Source: Nansenia antarctica (Eukaryota; Chordata; Actinopteri; Argentiniformes; Microstomatidae). From it: a stretch of DNA of 64,000 bases. Positions 60,214 through 64,000 of the stretch are shown piece by piece (positions within the stretch are counted from its first letter, which is position 1; every line of letters starts with the position of its first letter). The stretch is from NCBI GenBank assembly GCA_963989245.1, contig OZ022340.1, positions 48,080,296-48,144,295 of the forward strand. The letters run 5' to 3'. The notes under the pieces are model-generated. The model searched no databases. It was not told the DNA's origin and saw nothing but the letters and a program-made list of their open reading frames with translations. The position numbers and the translations under genes are program-made.

Positions 60214-61862
60214 AAACTTATTTACAGATATGTGTGTGTGTGTCTCTATGCACTCAATCATATTTCTTTTCTGTGTGGTAGGCTGTGAAGCACTCTCCTG
60301 AGTGCAGGGGTACATGGCATGATCTGCACCACATTCTGGTCTCGCTCCTTTTACCCCTTCGAATGCAGACCCTACATTTTCTTGCTGGCTGTGTGTTATT
60401 GCTGGTGGGCCTTAAGCGTTCCAACTCATGCCTGGCCATCCGGCCATCCAGCCTGCTGTCTGGGTCTCTCTGTCTTGCTGCCCTGGTTTGTCGGACCTCC
60501 TCCTCCTCCTCCTCCTACCCCCCCTCCTCCTCTCTCCCCCTCCTCCCCCTCCTCCTCTCTCCTCCTCTTCCTCCCCCTCCTCCTCCTCTCTCCTCCTCCT
60601 CCTCCTCCTCCTCCTCCTCCTCTACATAGGTTTTTTCAGTCCACGACCTCGCCACCCTCCTCATGAACTCCAAGTGTGTTTTGCACTTCCCCGGGTTCCT
60701 GGCCTTGTACAGCACATAGGCATTGAACACACAAAGCTGAAACAAGTACGCCACAAACGTTTTTGACCAGTTGAGTGTTTTCCTAATGAATGGGTAGTAT
60801 GCAATGTTCTGGTCAAGTTTGTCCACCCCATTCATGCAGGCATTGTATGCCACAACACACTCCGGTTTGAGCTGACCCACCTCCTTCTGCCCCTTCTGCC
60901 ACACCTCCACCCTCTGCATGCTGTCATGGTGGCAGGTTGTCACCATCCTCACCAGACGCTTGTCCTGCCATGCCATAACCAGCACCCTGCCATTGTGCCG
61001 CACCAGCCTCCCCTCCACACCCAAGTCGGTCTTTGTCGGCTCCCTTATGATCTGCGGTTCCCCCCTGTTTTTTCGCAGTGTTCCGCAGACGTTGGTGTTG
61101 GCTTTGATCAACTGCTCACACAGTTGAACAGAGTTGTAGAAGTTGTCCATGTACAGTGTGTATCCGTGTCCTGTGAGACGGTCAAGGAGGGAGAACACTG
61201 TGTCTGGGAGTGTGTTATGCTGGCCAACATAAGGCTTCATGTTAAAACAATACCCAGTATTAGAGTCACACAGTATGTAGGATTTAATTCCATACTTCAC
61301 CGGCTTCTGAGGGTTATACACTTTGAATGATAGGCGGCCACGCCACTGCATCATTCCTTCATCAATGCATATATTTTCAAAGGGCCTATACAGCTCTTTG
61401 AATTTGGCTACAACATGATCTAAAACAGGACACACTTTATACATTTTATCTGTGGTGTCCTGTGATGCATCATTGTTGTAGTGGAGGAACTTCCAGATGA
61501 GCTGGAACCTGTTCCTCGGCATGGTTTTATTGAAGTATGGAGTGGATCCACACTCCAATACATTTCTAGATTTGGCTTTTTTATGTAACCGGTGATGAAA
61601 GTGAGTCCAAAGAATTGTTTCAGTTCTGGGACTGTCACCGGTTTCCATAACATCCCTCTGGAGTGTGGCAGAGTGTCGAGATGTGCCTGTAAAAACTGCT
61701 GGGCATACAGGTTGGTTTCATCTGCAATGTGCTGCAGCAGCTCATCAGTAATAAGCAGCTCCAGGAAATCAACCGGCAGGTCAGATTCCAGCTCTGCAGC
61801 AGCATTCTGGGGTCCAGGGGTTGCCGTGAATGGAACCTTTGTGGGTTGCCACTCACCCCACA

Positions 61863-61864
<2 letters not shown>
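59590..61864 (-). mobile_element. piggyBac element (PGBD4-like), right end not found
   Basis: The left border is TTAA (59586-59589) followed by CTCTTTGACTGCCAGCC, a piggyBac-type end. The body holds a transposase relic on the minus strand and (GT)n runs at 60106-60236. Beyond about 61864 is a (CA)n run and then sequence without a matching TTAA-flanked end, so that side is deleted or lost. Confidence 0.7.
60254..61864 (-). pseudogene. piggyBac transposase, broken by a frameshift and a stop
   Basis: The DDE_Tnp_1_7 domain would cut and paste DNA at TTAA. N-terminal part (61864-61560): PFTATPGPQNAAAELE, LKQFFGLTFITGYIKKPNLE and YWSVDP. A frameshift near 61550 moves the frame to the next part (to 60515). 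This shows PYFNKTMPRNRFQLIWKFLH, the first Asp in ICIDEGMMQWRGR, the second in LYMDNFYNS and the third in NGVDKLDQNIAYYP, so the catalytic triad is present. A GAG-repeat-encoded Glu/Gly tract then contains an in-frame TAG (60515-60517). After it, the C-terminal cysteine-rich domain continues in the same frame: KCRVCIRRGKRSETRMWCRS, CHVPLHSGECFTAYH. The extreme N-terminus is absent. Confidence 0.85.

Positions 61865-61926
<62 letters not shown>
61861..61926 (+). repeat. (CA)n microsatellite
   Basis: A pure CA run of about 65 bases at the point where piggyBac homology ends. Confidence 0.95.
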
Positions 61927-61928
<2 letters not shown>

Positions 61929-62020
61929 ACAATAGATACAAGCTTTCTTCATATAACATATCATTGTTAGATGTGCTATTTCTGTGAGGGTGCATGTGGT
62001 GAGCGATACGTGTGTTTTAG

Positions 62021-62600
62021 GCTGCAACCCGCCCTGCTGTCGGGATCAAAGATGAAGTGGAGGAGCTACTTGACCTCCCAGAGCTGGAGTACATCGGGGT
62101 GACACAGGTCAACGTCAAGGCCCAAGTAGGACCACTGACCCTGTATCACGCCCTCAGATTGAACAAGAGTGTGAATGTGTACAATAGATAATGCATGTCT
62201 ATTAAAAGTAAATCAATTTGATTATTATAGTTTTATAATATTACTCCGACCTTCTAAAAGGGTGTTGTATTGTTTAATGCACAAAAAGTAATCCCAACAG
62301 TACTTTTTCGGTATTGTTTGCCCTGTTTTATACTTGGCATTGCCGTGGAAACACTGGCTCACGTGAATTAGAACAACGTTTTTTTATAGTTACCATTATA
62401 GCATTATACCTTTACTCTTGTTTCTCAGTAGCGTATCTGATGGCTTATCAGACGTCATATCCAATGCCTTAACTGTTCTATTGTGTGTAATGTTTTAATG
62501 TTGTTAATAGGACCAGGGGTGGACCCCGGACCCCCCCACCCCAGAGGTGGTACAGCCCAAGGCAGCCCAAGACCTGGGTTACCATGGAGACACAACTGAG
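62021..62600 (+). CDS. Two exons of an unidentified gene
   Basis: Exon 62021-62125 (acceptor TGTGTTTTAG, donor GTAGGA) encodes 35 residues including GIKDEVEELLDLPELEYIGV. Exon 62511-62600 (acceptor TTGTTAATAG, donor GTAAGG) encodes 30 residues including DQGWTPDPPTPEVVQPKAAQ and DLGYHGDTTE. Both are phase 0 on each side and multiples of three, and third-position GC is high, all typical of real vertebrate exons. The protein is acidic and Pro-rich with no domain I recognise. The gene continues right of the window, and a possible start is at 59520. Confidence 0.5.
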
Positions 62601-62907
62601 GTAAGGACACAGGCTTGACTGTGTTTAGTCGGTGATATCCTAAAATGAAACACACCGTTCCCTGCCTAAGTAATGGGACAGTCAAGTGTTTTTTAGTCTC
62701 TTGACTCTACACTCCAAAAGTTTGGATTGGAAATCAAAAACAATAACCATGAAGTTACAGTAGAGATTCTCAGCTTTTATTTGAGGGTGTTTGTGTATGG
62801 ACTGGTTTCACTATTTCTCTCGGTTTTCTTTGAACAAGACTAAATCCAGCCAGTTCCAAACAGTCGTTATGAGAAAGCTCATTTAGTTGTCCCAGTCTAT
62901 GCATGTA

Positions 62908-63808
62908 CACTACCGTTCAAAAGTTTGGGGTCACTTAGAAATGTCCTTATTTTTTAAAGAAAAGCACTGTTTTTTTCAATGAAGATAACATTAAATTAAT
63001 CAGAAATACACTCTATACATTGTTAATGTGGAAAATGACTATTCTAGCTGCAAACATCTGTTTTTTAATGGAATATCTACATAGGTGTATAGAGGCCCAT
63101 TTCCAGCAACCATCACTCCATTGTTCTAATGGTAAATTGTGTTTGCTAATCGCGTTAAAAAGCTAATAGATTAGAAAAACCTTGAAAACCCTTGTGCAAT
63201 TACGTTAGCACAGCTGAAAACGGTTTTGCTGGTTAGAGAAGCTATACAAATGGCCTTCCTTTGAGCTAGTTGAGTATCTGGAGCATCAAATCAAATCTAA
63301 ACAAATTTTATTTGTATAGCGCATTTCTTACAAGATGCAACTCAATGCGCTTCACATACTGACAGAGCCACAAGCAGGCAAAAGCAAAAACCTGTACACT
63401 ATGTAGCCAGGAAAATTCCCTTGCAGCCCTCTACACATAGAGCGACTACTAGCCAGTTTGCCTAGCATCACATTTGTGGGTTTGATTATACTCTCAAAAT
63501 GGCCAGAAAAAGAGAACTTTCATATGATACTCGACAGACTATTCTTGTTCTTAGAAATGAAGGCTATTCCATGTGAGAAATTGCCAAGAAACTGAACATT
63601 TCCTACAACGGTGTGTACTACTCCCTTCAGAGAACAGCACAAACAGGCTCTGACCAGAGTAGAAAGAGAAGTGGGAGGCTCCGGTGCACAACTGAGCAAG
63701 AAGACAAGTACATTAGAGTCTCTAGTTTGAGAAATAGACGCCTCACAGGTCCTGAACTGGCAGCTTCATTAAATGGTACCCGCAAAACGCCAGTGTCAAC
63801 ATCTACAG
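62908..63808 (+). mobile_element. Tc1-type element, 5' part, broken
   Basis: The left end CACTACCGTTCAAAAGTTTG then GGGTCACTT follows TA. A 175-bp L2-like piece is inserted at 63289-63463 with the duplication AGCATCA (63282-63288, 63464-63470). The transposase starts at 63499 (MARKRELSYDTRQTILVLRN), hits TGA at 63574-63576 and continues in frame with EIAKKLNISYNGVYYSLQR and the second helix-turn-helix (RLTGPELAASLN). At 63809 it is cut by another element; the catalytic domain is not in the window. Confidence 0.85.
63289..63463 (-). mobile_element. L2-type LINE 3' fragment nested in Tc1
   Basis: Contains TTTTATTTGTATAGCGCATT (minus-strand LINE 3' end). The same 7-bp AGCATCA lies on both sides. 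Confidence 0.7.
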
Positions 63809-64000
63809 CAGTGGTTCTCAACCTTTTTTGGGCCAGCGCCCCCCTGTCCATTATCCAGGTCTCTTACCGCCCCCCATAAAAAAGTAGGCTTATTTTCTCC
63901 CCTGAATATTAATGTTGACTAATATTCTGTGTTATATCATTTAAAAAGCATGTCACTGAATGCCAAATAATAAATTGGATTTAACTGGGCAGTTAGAATA
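63809..64000. mobile_element. hAT-type element, left end
   Basis: Starts CAGTGGTTCTCAACCTTTTT, a common hAT/Charlie-like end. It interrupts the Tc1 transposase and runs off the window. Confidence 0.6.

Noticed and set aside
62021..62600. These exons as the missing il2rb cytoplasmic tail
   Set aside because: They contain tyrosines in acidic context, but il2rb normally has one last coding exon, and an apparent 3' UTR with poly(A) signal follows the gap more than 19 kb upstream.

Overview
This window is vertebrate nuclear DNA, almost certainly from a teleost fish. It has spliced genes with GT-AG introns, long (CA)n, (CT)n and (GA)n microsatellites, and a dense mix of fish-type transposons: hAT, PIF/Harbinger, Tc1/mariner, piggyBac, L2-type and Jockey/I-type LINEs, tRNA-derived SINEs and an endogenous retrovirus-like LTR element. 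I could not fix the species. All host genes seen lie on the + strand.

Host genes, left to right: the 3' part of mpst (1-1119; 3-mercaptopyruvate sulfurtransferase, CGSGVTAC loop); a complete ube2i/UBC9 gene (3455-4736, 158 aa in six coding exons); a small gene at 12657-14266 that is probably TEX33/CIMIP4-like; il2rb (27706-41300, nine exons, WSNWS motif, one transmembrane helix, box 1; its tail runs into a 200-base N gap); and fragments of an unidentified gene (candidate first coding exon at 59520-59585, well-formed exons at 62021-62125 and 62511-62600). From memory, mpst, TEX33 and il2rb are also close together on human chromosome 22, which supports these calls.

Between the genes the sequence is layered mobile DNA. 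At 5663-11419 one 22-bp minisatellite has been split by two different DNA transposons, one of which holds a further nested hAT with its own minisatellite. At 15.2-20.3 kb lie hAT transposase relics, a perfect 39-bp-arm hairpin, another hAT-linked minisatellite and a Harbinger relic. The il2rb introns hold Tc1, Harbinger, L2, SINE and MITE copies; one Harbinger copy (35466-38403) contains a LINE that itself contains a hAT, each level with target duplications. il2rb exon 1 ends in a tandem repeat that copies the 5' splice site ten times.

At 43890-56189 sits a retrovirus-like LTR element with a 4-bp target duplication, near-identical LTRs, a primer-binding site matching tRNA-Arg, a gag region in two frames, and a pol region reduced to protease remnant, RNase H and integrase zinc finger, joined in frame to a possible Env tail. 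Reverse transcriptase and the integrase core are missing, so it looks like a non-autonomous derivative. A 5.2-kb Jockey/I-type LINE has inserted in its 5' LTR with an 11-bp duplication. Downstream are a hAT derivative with a nested Tc1-type MITE, two piggyBac elements (one short and TTAA-flanked, one with a broken transposase gene that seems to have landed in a coding exon), and a broken Tc1 element.
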